Source of the DNA: Phytoseiulus persimilis
Taxonomy: Eukaryota > Arthropoda > Arachnida > Mesostigmata > Phytoseiidae
Length of the DNA stretch: 64,000 bases
Direction: 5' to 3'
NCBI GenBank assembly: GCA_037576195.1
Contig: CM075102.1
Coordinates: forward strand, 35,026,745-35,090,744
Shown here: positions 27,201-40,300 of the stretch, one piece after another
Layout of the letters: every line of letters begins with the position of its first letter
Numbering within the stretch: the stretch's first letter is position 1
Notes under the pieces: model-generated
Told to the model about the DNA's origin: nothing
What the model saw: the letters and a program-made list of their open reading frames with translations, nothing else
Database searches by the model: none
Position numbers and translations under genes: made by a program

Positions 27201-30179
27201 CCGAGCGTGCCTCGTTCCCGCCGTAATACGACGATGACAGAAGCTTCGGCCTTCTCCGATCGGAGCCGCTCGAAGTCTAGACCAGCTTATTTTCCAAGAA
27301 ATCATATCTTTACGGAGGAAACTCATTTACGGACACCTTGAGGTGGAGAAATCGATCCTCGGTCCCTCAGTTCCTCAATGAGTGTGGAGCAGTATCATTT
27401 ACAATCGAACGGCTTCCGATCGCAGACGTCAGTCAGACAGTCTGGGAGGCGTGCAGAGGGCAAGTCCACTTCATTCGCTGGATGTCCGGAGTCATAAAAT
27501 CATCGCCAAAAACAGTGGGACTGGAAATGTCTCCGAGTCAGTTCAGAAGTCGACGAACCCAGCAACTGAAACACTGCATAACTCGATCGATCGATCCACG
27601 GCTCGTCGGCGTGGAAGGGTATGGTGATCCTGGAATGGAATCCGTGTACGAGCACTGAACGCACGATCGTGGCGATTTCCACGTGATACTCACAATCGCC
27701 TGGGAAAAAGAACGCTCTTTATCTGTGTTTGTGGTATGTATGTCTATTCGTCAGACTCGTCTTGTCGGAGACGTTTCTCTCAGAAAACAAGCCCTGGGTG
27801 TTAGCCCGCGGCCAGGCAGGCGCTTGTTGTATTTATCATTCAGACGATGCTTCGAGAACCGCTCTGACGAAGTTTTCGAAGCAATGGAAGACCCTGAGAG
27901 CCGACCAGTGCGAGGCCATGAGTGCTCCGAATTATTGCGAGGGTATTCTCTTTGGTATCTGAGCGAAATGGCGACGGAACCATAGCAGAAGAAGGATGAA
28001 TTATTCCCAGGTAGAACTGTTGAATCGCGGCTCAATACGATGTGCCTGACCACATTTTATTGAGGCACTCAGCTGGAGTTCTGACTGGGCGCTCGGGGCC
28101 TCGGAAAGATGGATTCGTCCTAGTGTGCTCCGCGAGACGTATCAGATGATCGACTCAAGACGGTAAATAGCTGTTTCTGAAGCCATATTGGATATTTTTA
28201 GTCGAAACTGGAAACCGGCTTCTTCAAGTGCAACCGTCAGCGGTCAGGAGCTTTCGTGGCGAAGCACTGCTGCCCGCAACCCTTCCTACATTCACTGATA
28301 TCGATTCATCCGCAATCCGCGCGGCATTGAAAAGTATCTCCAGCATAAGACGTCAGTATCACAGAACTGAAACATTAATGATTCGTGAAGGACGAGTCGG
28401 AGGGAGAGCCACGTAAGGGTTATTTCGGCTGGCAGCGAACCGCCTCGCTCAATCGTTCGCTTACGCACGTCGTCTTTCGGATCGAAGCCTACATTTCAAA
28501 ACGCGTGGCATTCGACGATGTTTCCAGAAGTTTCGGCAATCATCATTCCAGGACTGAGACGGGAGATTCCTGAATGACGGCTGGGCCCATCGGAATTCTG
28601 CAGTTCTCCTCTCAGACAGCCGGGCCGTGAGGGACCACTAAACGATGCTAAAAACAGGCCATGCATCAGGGCCCGTGGCCGTCGATTCGTCTCCAGAGCG
28701 CTGATGCTCTGCATGGAGACACCTGTGAGCATTCAGGCGAATGCGAAGGGGCGAAACCGTCGTCACTTGATAACAGTGATCGGGAGCACCGCTTTCGGAA
28801 CCCAACTCCCCTCCAACGGCTTTATTGAGTACGCGCTGGTGCTCTCTGTCAAACTTCGTGCAGATAGTGTTGAGCGCTCCACCCGTCCGCGACTGCGAAC
28901 AAACGCAGGGCGACATTTGTTTCTCTCCTCGCGCGGGCAAGTTTCCTCGATTTTCACTCTCTCGGAACCGCACCAAACTCTCAAAGCGAACCTCCCTTCT
29001 GTGTTGCTGTGGGCACGATAACGTTCAGACTGGAACCAACCTGCGACCGGAGGGAAGTTGGGTATTAATTTTACATCGAAATTTATTGCCCGACTGGCCA
29101 GCTGAAGCCGACAGGGATCGTTGTCCGTCAGCCAGTTTGCTTTCGCTCGATGGCAAGCTAGCCGATAGGTCGGTGGCTCGATCCGTACGTTTAACCGCCA
29201 GTCGACCGGCCCGTCTAAAAGCCAAGGGAACGTGTGTACTGTACATGAAGGGTATGCTCTTCGTTCGATATTTATTTAAAGCAAGCAAGCAAGAAGAGCG
29301 TCAACCTGCCCAGCCAAGAAAGCAACCAGCGCGCTGCCACGGGTAATCGCCGATAATCATGTTACATGGTCAAGCAGGCCAAGACATAAAGTTAACGACC
29401 CGGTAGCGGAGTCGTGACTTTCTTCCAATACGTCGGCTTGCGGTCCCTGTCTGAGGAGGGAAATGTCGATCTCGAAGAGGGTTCTTGGCGCTGTTGATTC
29501 GGTGTTCTCGGCGCGTCACTCAACTCATACCTGACCACTCGGAGTCGAATACCTGTCTGGCTGTGTGCACGGGTCGCGTTGACAGCTTTTTAGAATTCGC
29601 GCTCCGGGCCGTAGATGCCGCAGCGGACTCTTCCCGATGAACACAGGGCTGCCCAGTCGTTTTGGAAGAGCTCGTTGACTCAAGTGCCGGGTCGTCCGGT
29701 TCGTAGGTATTCATATACGGTCACAAATTCGAAAGGCTGATCCATTGATTCGGCTCTGAATGGCAGCGCCATAGAGGGGGGAAGACTCATCGCCTCCCGG
29801 AATGGATCGGGCAACTGATCCATGGCCGCATGGATGACCGTCGATTGATTGAGAGCAGTTTGGCCGAGTTCTCGATGAGATTCACAGTCGTACACGATCG
29901 TTGCAATGGAACTACCTCTTTATCCGTATCGAAGTTGGCGGCAGAACTTTTGATCGCTTTCTCCCGATCGCTGTTATCTCCAGGTCTTCGGCCACGGCTT
30001 CGGAGAGTTTTAATGTCAACCGGGCTTTGTCCGTTTTCCTCCGAGCCCAACGAATCACGAATGGAGAGGCTGGATCAGGTCATCATTTTTCTCCTCCAGA
30101 AGCGCTGAACGAAAGTCTCAATATTCAGAGAAGACTTCCTGTCTGAACAGTCTCGGAAGCGGCACATCCCATGATTGCG

Positions 30180-30193
30180 CCCCCCCCCCCCCC
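30180..30193 (-). repeat. C14/G14 homopolymer
   Basis: Fourteen C on the plus strand (fourteen G on the minus strand), the joint longest homopolymer I found in the window, with G14 at 58404-58417. Confidence 0.9.
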
Positions 30194-33100
30194 TTCCCTG
30201 CTCCCGCCACAGTGTGCCCGCTTTGCCTCGGGTGAAACACAGTCTCTGGGCGAGCAGTGAGGGTCCTTGACTGATTATGAAACTTTTGGAACTCATGACC
30301 CGAGAGCTGTAGCTTTTGACGACCGAAGAAAATCGGACATCTTTCAACAGTAAGACCCGAACATTGAGCTATTGCTGTCCGTGTTGCTCTCATACGGAGG
30401 AGCTTGAGGGCGTTTTCTATGATTAGCCCACAGAATTCTCCGTTTTGTCAAAAAAAAAACGTTCACTCGACGGCGGGAAAGTAGTCCACGAGCCGGAGCA
30501 GATGATTCTGCAGACAAATGATCCGGATAATTTCTGAGTAGTCGGAAGAATTGCACTTTGCCGATGTATGTGGGCAGCTAGCGATCTGAGCTCGCCAACA
30601 ACAAGCAACCCACCTTCAATGGACTCATGCCTATTAAAACTCGGTGTAGATCATCCGTTCCCGTTGAAACCCTTTTTCTCTTCTCTTTTATAGCCAAAGG
30701 CAATTTCAATCGAAGCTAATGGAGCTCCGAGAAGACACCGAATGCCTTCCACACGAACAGTATCAGGCTCCTCCTCGCTCTCCCGCCTTCTTACACATCG
30801 ATCTATCCGTTTGTTAAAGCTCGTTGGGTGGTTGACTGTCATCCCGCAGACTTCCCGTTGTCCGTCGCCTGCTTGCTCGTCCATCCATCCATTCGGCTCA
30901 AGCCGTTGTCTGCTCGATGCAGTGTGGATGACGGGGTAGTTGTCGATGCGCTTCCAACAACGTTCCTCGATCCAACTGGAACATGATCGTTCAGCTATCG
31001 ATACGAAGATGCGCTCTCCCTGGTATCAACGGCGCCATAAATGACCGGTCTTATTAAATCGTCTTCAATGAGCGCATCGTTAACTGACGTGTCAACGTCG
31101 AACGGGGGAATCAAGGATCGGCATCCCCTGATCCGACGAAACTGGGCGTCGGAAAATCCGTTGCCAACAAACACTGTCCAGGGCCCCGTGTATAAATTGT
31201 TCCGAGGGAGGCTCGGGAGAGTCTGCAGCCCCTCGGAACGATCTCAGAAAGTTTTGCTTTCTTCCCGTTGTGATGGAAGAGCATTCGAAACCTCGTTTCT
31301 GAATCAAATCCCTGAACATGAAGATTGGGCAGCAATTTTCTGTCCCTTTCAGCGAGCCGGTAGTCGAACCGATAATTTGCCGTCACGCCGTTAGGGGACT
31401 GTCACTGCATGTCGAGCTCTGCGTTCGATCCGTCGTTGATCGGCAACATAGTTTTAAATTTGCCGAATGGAAACGAAAAGTCTCAGAGTTTCGACACTAA
31501 AAGCTATGCTTTTGTGGTGCTCTTCGCATTTCAACCGAGCTCGTATCTTCTCGGATGAAGTTGAGTCGAATCACGCTGTCTGCCATCGATGAGTGGCCGG
31601 TCGACGGATGAGGCGTTTCTATCATACTGCTTCTGAAATACTGGTCGTCGATCTGTGCTGCGGCTTGTGGCGAATCACGAGAAAAGCCACAAACCATTCG
31701 GGCTTTCGAGTCTCTCTCCTTTCTCCGACTATCGACGGGATACGTGGCGAACCGTATTCGAGATAAGATTAGCGACATTCGTAGGTATACGACAGTGATC
31801 TTCTTCGCCTTCTGCTTTTCTCTGATTTTTACGGCCGGCTAGCAGGACAGCCGACAAAACGGCCAAACGGACCCCGAGCGGGGCTCCGAATCCGAATCGA
31901 TCTTGAAGAGCAACTAGCTACCTCTTATCCTCTGCCGGAACATCGATCATTCCATCGATCCGGTGCAGCGAGTTATCGTCGATTTTCGTCTTTCCCATCG
32001 GCTCCCATATGAGACTCGCAACATGAAGATCAGCGAGAAACCCAGAATCCAGCGGAGCCATTGATCGGGAATAACGATTTTAATAACCTTTTCTTCGTGA
32101 GCGGCTGTCGTTGTTCTCAGCTTGCGTCAACGTCGCCGGAAGCCCGATAGCTACGTAAGTTCAGTCGGTCATGATCTATGAAGGAAAGCTGGTTCGCCTT
32201 GACATTGTCAGCATCTGTGGGGAATAGGTAGGCGTCTATATTTTCTTTCTAGGCCGGTCTTATTGTGAATAGAGCTTTCTGTGCGGTCAGTGATTAACGG
32301 GCTCGCAGAGCAGTATCGCGGCCGGAAAAAGCCGCATTTGAATTTTTCCCTGCGACGACGACTGTAACATATCTCATCCCTACCCACTGTGTGACAGACC
32401 CCGCGTATGGCTGCTCACTAACTTTTTATGACTTGTACAATGTTGTTATGGCTACTGTTGCGATGAAGTTGTCGGATGGTATCGCGTTTGATCGCTATGA
32501 CCGCCGGTGCCGATGACAACCCACGTCCTATGACTCGCCGGCGGGCTCAAAATCTTCCGGAGCGCTCCGTGGCCCGAACGTAGCTCTTGAATATTCTCGG
32601 AGCGTTTCTTCTTGTCAGAGACGTTTCTTTTCAGGTGCGGCAGGCGTTCTCTTTTCCGCACGGCCCTTTCCCTGTTTTCCCTGGTGGTCTCCTTAGTCGG
32701 TCCAGACCTGAGGTCACTGGTGAACGTGACCCTGGAGGCTGTATCAGTATCAATCCACTCTGTTTATCGGGCCGACCGCGAACTCAGTCAGGCTCGAGCA
32801 GTCACACTCGCGAGAAGTAGGCGAACACGCTACCGATAGTTCCCTCGTTATCAGGAGAGGGCTTTTCACAAAAGTGTGCATCCCATCCTCAGCGAAACTT
32901 GTTCCCAGTGAGAACAGCTGATTGATGGCAACGCTGGTGTTGGCGACGTCGTCGGCGGCGGCTGCCATGATCACGAGAGTGATGACGAGGACTACAGGTC
33001 GTGATTCTGGTTTAGACAAAGTTTCTGCAACAATTGTTTGTTTATTTTGACAACATCGCCTTGCTCCCCCTCCCATCGATCTGGCTGCGTGCCGGAGGCT

Positions 33101-33563
33101 GGCCGCCAACTAGCCTACATGAGCCGACTGAAGAATTCTGCTCGCAGAGGCTCCGTCGGACCACTTCATCCCAATCCTTCGTCCGAGTGTTTGCTGTGAG
33201 CATATCCACGTCTTGGTCCGTCCGTTGGCCGAATCGAACCGTCAGTCATGCAACGAGTCGGGGAAGAGGGGAAAAAGAAAATTTGTTACAGTTTCGTTAT
33301 TTTCACCGTTCATTGATTGTTGCTCAACATCACGTTGAGCCATCAAGCCCAGCCAGCGCGGCACTGGAACATTCAGAATTCGGGGCTGCCTTGTGAATTT
33401 GACCGGGTGCTTGGCCGCTCACTTATTCACTCGTTCGATCTTCGTCATCGGCTCTTTCAGAAGAATTTGCTCCGCTGCGGCCGCGCAGCGAAGTTTCAAG
33501 AAGTGGAGGAAGACGACGACGACGGGAAGAAATATTTCGAAGGGATCAGAGTGTTACACTGCT

Positions 33564-33744
33564 ATGGGACATTCGATTGGGCTCCAGTCACAGAGCAGCT
33601 CGCTGCTTGAATTTTCCAATGGTCGCCCGTCCAAGCGTTCAAATTCGGATGCCGACGGTGTCTCTCTGGGCATTAACCGTGGGTCCAGCGTAGCCAATTC
33701 GAAGCGAGCCTGGGCGGATGGCTGGAGCTCGTTGGAGCGATCAG
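33564..33744 (+). CDS. Weak candidate first coding exon, unidentified
   Basis: An ATG at 33564 opens 60 codons of a serine-rich, low-complexity peptide (it contains SNGRPSKRSNSDADG) and ends at a good donor, CAG followed by GTACTT, in phase 1. The composition suits a disordered N-terminus of a nuclear protein, so it could belong to the Myb/SANT-like gene 3.6 kb downstream. The phases do not join directly: the first known exon of that gene needs a phase-2 upstream exon, so at least one more exon would be required. The frame is open only within a 129-codon chance-length ORF. Treat this as speculative. Confidence 0.15.
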
Positions 33745-34474
33745 GTACTTCTGATACTCGGCAATTTTTCCTTTCTGCTTGAAAAACAAACGATCTAGCC
33801 GAATGTTCCCGAGGGGAGAGGGAGCGAAAAGTAGTTTCTAGAGGGCCTGGCGTCCAGTCCGCTCATGACGTATGCTGTTGTCGCTGTTGATTTTTCAGAA
33901 CTCGCTCCGTGCAGTGCTGTCGAAGCATTATTTATGATCGACGGGGATCTCGGCCTAATCTCCGTTCGCGAGTCGCATTCTCTGCCGCTTCTCTCGTTTT
34001 ATTTATTTCTGTCGCTTGTTGTTTTTGCTTCGAGAACGCACTAGGGGTACTAGGAAAGACGCGCATCCAGGCGGCTGCATCTTCTGGCAGCCGTTTCTTG
34101 AAGTTTCTCAGTAATTTTCATTTGCATACGCGGCTTCTTCTCCGCGCCCTTATAACTCCAGATAAACATCTCTTCTCATTTTCATTCCCAGTGCTGCTGC
34201 GAAATGCGTCGCACTTTCTCGCCGACCCTTTCTGTTGATCTTTATTGATTTCTGTCACCAGCGTGAGCCTTTTTGGCAACGTCAAGAACTCCGGCAACTC
34301 TGTTCCAAGGATCCGAGAAACCTCCGAGACTGCAAAAACCGAGTGATTCGGGTCCAACGAAGTGTTGCAATCCGATTCCCCCTCAAAATTCCGAGGGCAT
34401 CGAGGTGGTCCGGGCCGTTGGAGCTGAAGGTCCACACCTGGGATCTTCTTTTGTGAAGCTTCGAAAAGTCGTCA

Positions 34475-34494
34475 CTCTCTCTCTCTCACACACA
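34475..34494 (+). repeat. (CT)6(CA)4 compound microsatellite
   Basis: Six CT units run directly into four CA units. Confidence 0.85.
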
Positions 34495-36057
34495 AAATCT
34501 GTGCTATAAAACGTAACTGAGACGAACGATTCTAGAGTGAAGGGATTCGTATAGTGAGCGCGAGCGTGTTTAATCTCTGTTCTGCTGATCGATCAATAAC
34601 AGCCTCTGCGGTTTGTCGCGGTTACATGTTCTGATAGAGCAGAGAATCATCCAATACCTCCAGCTGCGGATGGTCGAGCCTCGCGGCGACCGGAATCAAT
34701 TTCCCAGGTTTACAATAGAGGAACTCTGAGAAATAAATAGAATTCTCGACCCTTCAAGCGCACAAAAGGGGGATTTTGGGACAGTCGCTTCGAAGTACAA
34801 TCTGGTGAAGCAGTGTCTCCACCGCCGATGGGGAAGGATGTAGCGCAGAAAGGATTGCGGATGACTTGTAGCCTGACTACTATGTACCAGCCTCGGTCGA
34901 ACTGAACGACGCGGCGAGCAGTTCTCGATTCTCACAGCGATGCGATTGTCGACATGCCGGCTCATGATCACGATTACGACGAGCGCCGATTACAACGCTG
35001 CGTCTTCTTAGACATGATTTAGGAGATATTATGATTATTGTTATAGACAACAGCAACGACAACGCCGGTGGCAGCGGCGGCAACGACCACGGTGAAGTTT
35101 GTGCGCGAAGCAACAACCACGTGCTGGAGTCGATTCTGGCATGGATTACAGTCGTGCTGGAGAATTCCTGCCATATCAACTGCTCAGGCCGCGACCGACA
35201 CGAACGAGATGAGCTCAGAAATCGTTCATACACACGCTCGCTCGCTAGCCCACGGCTCCAGCTTAATAGCGACTCCGCTCTTCATCACCCGGTCCCTCTA
35301 AAACAGCGTTTTCCTATCAGAATATTCGCGCCGGTCCTTCGTAAGACGCATTTCTGGCGTTCGGCGCGATTCGCTGTCTGCTCCATTTGTTCTCCGCGGT
35401 ACATACTGGTGCCATTCCAATCAAGTGTTCAATTGACGCTGATTTGAGAACAATGAACAATGGTGATGTCGTTGATTGACGATTTTTTTTTGAATTTCCA
35501 AGTCGTTTTCTTTCGTCTCTCAAGATTACCTGCAACACTTGAGATGCGGACGGTTTTTTAAACTTCGGACTGCAGGGTCCGCCGATTCTCGGTGGATGGC
35601 CACAATTTTCGTTCTCGTTCCTCTTCCGTTTCCCTCTTTGTGAGTCTCCGAAATCACGAATCATTCCACGAATGAATGTTTATCGACTGTCAGCATTCGA
35701 TGTGCCGCGCCGTGATTTCAAAGCCAGCGGTCGCTCGTAGACTCTCAACTCGATCAGCAAGTTTCTCCGGAGGGAAAAAGCTCATGAAAATCCGGACCGG
35801 TATGTTTATGCGACTGTGTGTGTGAGTGTTTGTTTTTTGCGTTTTTATTTTTGTAAACACACAGTGGAAGATGCGTTCCCGCCGCCGCCACCACCACGAT
35901 TGCTGTAGTCTGAGTGGCCGATGGCCTGTGGTTCGCTTGTCCGTTGGCTGGCTGGTTCGACAGGCGTAATTTTAAGCACAATGCCTCCTGCCGCTCCTGG
36001 TCGGTCGTGATTGACGTGGGCTCCTTCAGTCAGAATGATAACTTGTACTTATTCCCA

Positions 36058-36140
36058 GTCGTCTTCGTCGTCGTCGTTGTTGCCTTTCCAGTCATCGTCG
36101 TCGTCGTCGCCGCTTCTGCCGTTGTCGTTGTCGTTGCCGT
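36058..36140 (+). repeat. CGT/GTC imperfect trinucleotide block
   Basis: Mostly GTC, CGT and GTT triplets over about 80 bases. In one frame they encode a run of valines (the 76-codon frame at 35914-36144), an artefact of the repeat. The block lies about 1.2 kb before the first supported exon of the Myb/SANT-like gene. Confidence 0.75.
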
Positions 36141-36194
36141 ATGATTAGGGGTCTATCTTCGTCCGACTGGTCGACTGTGAACGTCTGTCTGTCG

Positions 36195-36210
36195 GACTGA
36201 CTGACTGACT
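36195..36210 (+). repeat. (GACT)4 microsatellite
   Basis: Four perfect GACT units. Confidence 0.85.
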
Positions 36211-37321
36211 GAGCCAACCTGCTGTCACTCGGCTCGGCTTTTCTATTCTTCAATAGAAAAAGATACGATGTATCTGTTCTTCAAGTTCTTTGCGTCGTCG
36301 TGCACAGCCTGAAGAAAGCAAAGATCAGGTCCGCGGCGAAAATTATTATCAAGACAACATCACGTTGTGAGAATCAGCGTCAAGCGTCAATAGAACAGCA
36401 CACCCGTCCGGTCTCTTCGGGACTTGCATTAGATACCACAGTCGACACTCACCAGTCCAGCTTTGACTCACTGGAAGTCAGATCGGCCGCATTGATTGAA
36501 AAGAGATGCAGAATCGTCTCTCAAACCTTCATGCGTTCAACTCGACGCCCCCTTATGACGCGACGATTGAAATTGCACTGGCTGCAACGTTCGCGCTCAT
36601 GAGCTAGAAAAAAACGAGTTCTCTGGACGCAGAACGGATCTTCGCTCGCCCACTTGAATGACTTTGGACGCGGTGTACGACGCGATCGATCGATCGCCTC
36701 AAATGAGCCAACGAGTCTTGGGCGCGTCATGATGTCAGGGCGGGTTCCACCAACTTACTGTGACTTGCATGTGAGCAAGCATGCTAGGTGGACGATCACC
36801 ATGGTCGGGAGATATCTCAAGACGGGATCAGGAGATGCCTCAGGAGTTATGTTGGGGGTTTTTGGTCATCAAAAACGATCACGACTTCCTTGAACTTCTC
36901 ATCTGAGAGAAGAGCGCTCATTCTCATCAGATTTCCTCGATATAAACGGCATTCCTATTCCTACCGCTGCTCTTTATTCCTATAATAACCGCCGAAAATA
37001 CAGCGGGTAGGGAAATTTGAGCAGACGAACCCGCGAGGTGAGCCATCGACTTACTCATTGACTTTCATTACCGAACCCATTGATTCAACAAAACGGTACT
37101 TCTTATCTACTGCGCGTTATCCAGGGCATCCCGCGCGGGCGAGGGAAACGAGGGGGCGACGATGTCTCAAGATGAAATCTCATCCAAGTGCTCAGGTCTC
37201 TGAGCTTGTTGGAGAAAGGCTAGCCATCCTCCCAAGCTGGGGTCTCAGACTGCTCGTTCCGGAAGCTTGAAAGAAACTCCAATGAGGTGTATTCTGCGGT
37301 TGATTAGAGTTCTTTCCACAG

Positions 37322-40300
37322 ATTCAATCGCGACGTGACGTCGGAGGACAAACGCCGAGCTTGGAAGGAGATCACAGACTCGGTGAATTCCGTGAGCCCG
37401 CCCGGCTCAGCAGGGCACACCCAGACCGAATGCAAGAAAAAATGGGACAACATGATGGTCTACTCAAAGAAGCTTTATTGGCAATTTAAACAGAAGTGCC
37501 ATCTTGCAGGTAGGTGGAGTTGCACACGAATTTAATTTTCCCGCCGGTTCTTCGGCTCGTTTCCAGGCGCACGCACTGCTCTCTTGGCCCGCGGATCGTC
37601 GCTGTCCGAGGAAGCGGGCGTTCGGACAGACTGTCGGATTCTTTCTTTTTCATTGTATCTCGCTGTTGGATTTTTCACTCTCCTGATACCTCCCTCTTCG
37701 TTGGCGATTTGACTCGATGCGGCAGAGCCGGTGGTTGGTGGATGAAGAAGAAGACTGCACAAAGATTACATCCATCTCACTCTTCTTTTCTTCGGCGCCG
37801 TTGTTGTTGTTGTTCCTGCTTGTTCTCCGAGTTCTTTTGTTAAACGGCCAATGTCCGCTGCTCGATGCGAGAAATACCAAGTTGATATTTTTAACCTTTC
37901 GGTGCCCTCCCAGACTTATTTCGACGAAGCCTCCATCGACACCATCGCCGCGCCGTAGCCACCAGCATCGCTACCACCACGATTATCTGTGCGCAGCACG
38001 AATCGTGTTCGAAACCACCTTGCGGGAATTGGCTTTCTCACACAGATAAATGCATGAATGCCAGCCGGAACCTTCCAACGGTCGTTGAAGAGATAGTATC
38101 TCTCCAAATTTTTATGAACTCATTACTTCCCTACCATTTTCAACTCCTCTGTCGAAGCGCTGTGTACATTTTCCAGTCCTGTGCAGATAATCCGTCAGAG
38201 AATCCACGGCCTCGCACAGCCTCATGATGACCAGAAGCGCCCTGGAAGATGGGCATTCGAAAGTTCATGAGCAGGATCTAACTTTATGGTCAATCGGAAC
38301 TTGGCTCATCAGCTGATGGGTACCAGATGCGATCAGTCAACCTTGTACATCACTTCGTTGCTGGGGTTTCCCCCAAGTCTTTCTCCCAGTCCAGCGAGGG
38401 AGTAGCGAAATCTGACGGAGTGGATCTTGTCTATAAATCGAAAGTTGTTTCGAGGATATCCCCCCAATGAGTCGAGCTGATGGCTCTCCGTTTCCGACGT
38501 CTAGTGTCGTGGTATTTTTCAAACACCTGGACAAAACTGCGAGCACCATATCGTGTTGATATGGATGGGCTCTGTCCAACAAACAGACATCCCCTTCAGG
38601 AAGAGAGAAAGCGGTATTCTCGTCGAGATCTTTGTTTTCATTTTGAAAAAATCTCGAAGCCGCGAGTTCGTAGGAAGCATCGCTGTGCAACGGGCGAGGA
38701 AATAAATTTACCAACAGGCCATAGCCAAAAGCTTGGATCATTCACTGTTCTCACTGATCATTCCGCCCCCAGCCTCACCGGGAATATTCGGCCGAAAACG
38801 ACATATCGACTCCAAGTGCAGAGCATCGCAGACCTCCCGTCGGTCGCGTTTTGAATAATTTCCATTCCACTCCGGTAATGGATCTGATTACTGTTCGAGA
38901 AAATTCGTCAGGCACTCGACCGATTGAGCTCCGGACCGTATCAGAGACTAGAGTCATTCTACTGGTGGTAGTGTGTTGCCGGGTAGAGGTTGGAGAAAAA
39001 GCTTCGCATCCTCGTGGAGCCCACTCGGGATGCTCGTGAATATGTCAGATTTCTGCAGTGCTATTGACCTAGCCGACTATTGGGACTGGTCGAGTGGGAC
39101 ACTGTGTGCGCTTTGATTGAAACCTAGTTGAAACTGTAACGAGGTGAACAGTTCCTACCTCGTTTTTAAACAGACTCGTGTTCTGCACGAGCGCCAATCA
39201 GCAGGCAGGATGCATTACTCGAGGAGAATTCATCCGTTCGGAGAGATTCCGGCTACATTGAACAGAGTATGCAAACAAGCTCAAACAAATTGAATGGTGT
39301 GCACGAGGAGAAGCGCAGGAAGACAACAATATGGAGGAGAACATTTTTCGAAATCCGAAAGAGGAACGGCGAACGTAACTGATCCCATGCCGCTACGTTT
39401 CAAAGAACACTGCTACGTTTCAAAGAACACTGCTCCGTTAATTATCCGATCTCCTGCTAAGGGGTGTTCTCTTTCAACAGAATGAAGCATATCTCTCTAC
39501 TCTCCAACAACCAGTCCGACCCCTAAATCTTTACCTCCCCGGCAAGCCCGGATCTGCTCGAGCAAACGCGGGATCGTAAACTTTGCCCGTGCCGTTGAGG
39601 TGGGCGCCCGGCAACTCTTTCACTAACGATGTGTTCCCTTCCAGAACTGAAAAAGTGCAGACCGCCTCGTCGCTTGTCGGATGTCGTCTTGCGAGTTATA
39701 CAGGTTAGTTCGACAAAATCTCAGAATGAGCGACCAGCTTTATTTATTCAGGGATCGGAGGACGTGACGACCTGATATGTTCTTGGCACAGCGTCTGGAC
39801 ACGATTTTCCTCACAGGGAAAAACTTCTCACCGCGAATACGCTTGCAGGTTATCGGAGAGGAGGCCGTTGAGGAGAGCATGCGCAACCTCACCGAGCAAG
39901 CTTATGGGAACCTCCAGCATACTCTACATCCTCAGAATGCTTTCCCTGTCCGACCCGAGCAGATGACCCTCAAACCGCAACTACCGTGGTTGGAACCGGT
40001 CTCTTCGCAGCTGAATGCCGCCGATGCGTACGTTTCGTTTCCTGTTTCGAACTCTCACGCTTGCGAAAAACATGGCTGCGTTCATCCGAGTCTGTCGAGC
40101 CGATAACGCAGAAACGAGCATAAACGCCCCGCGATTCCACCGAAACGACCAGGATGGACGAGCTTCCTGACTAAGAGATCCTACGGTTACAGTCATAAGA
40201 ACATGTTGCTGAATTTCGCGGCTGCCATGGCTTCGTATTCAGCTCTCGGGCAGCAAACATCGGATGTCGCTGATCAGAGTTCCACCGTTGACGAGCAAGA

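Larger units (their letters stand above)
5541..33500. other. Long gene-poor stretch, chance ORFs only
   Basis: About 28 kb in which I can support no gene. The longest frames are 218 codons (9674-10330, plus, over a GCCT repeat and alanine- and serine-rich), 187 (26488-27051, plus), 186 (6347-6907, minus) and 180 (12983-13525, plus). Most are overlapped by other open frames of similar quality on one or both strands, none shows a known domain, and these lengths are expected roughly once in 64 kb. Microsatellites and homopolymer tracts are listed separately. Short exons of a long multi-exon gene or a large intron could be hidden here. I saw no tRNA, rRNA or intact transposase or reverse transcriptase. 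Confidence 0.45.
33745..37321. other. Unassigned stretch upstream of Myb/SANT gene
   Basis: I see no supported gene. The stretch holds (CT)6(CA)4 at 34475-34494, a block of AACGAC/GGCGGC triplets near 35045-35095, a CGT/GTC-rich block at 36058-36140 and (GACT)4 at 36195-36210. Such triplet-rich DNA often lies in 5' untranslated or promoter-proximal sequence, so the missing first exon and promoter of the Myb/SANT-like gene may be here. I found no convincing exon with the right phase. Confidence 0.4.

Noticed and set aside
36886-36980. A plus-strand frame reading LNFSSERRALILIRFPRYKRH, similar to the start of a Myb/SANT-like domain, just upstream of the Myb/SANT-like exon
   Set aside because: It runs into TAA without any GT donor before the stop, so it cannot be spliced to the exon at 37322 in phase 2. 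Probably coincidence.
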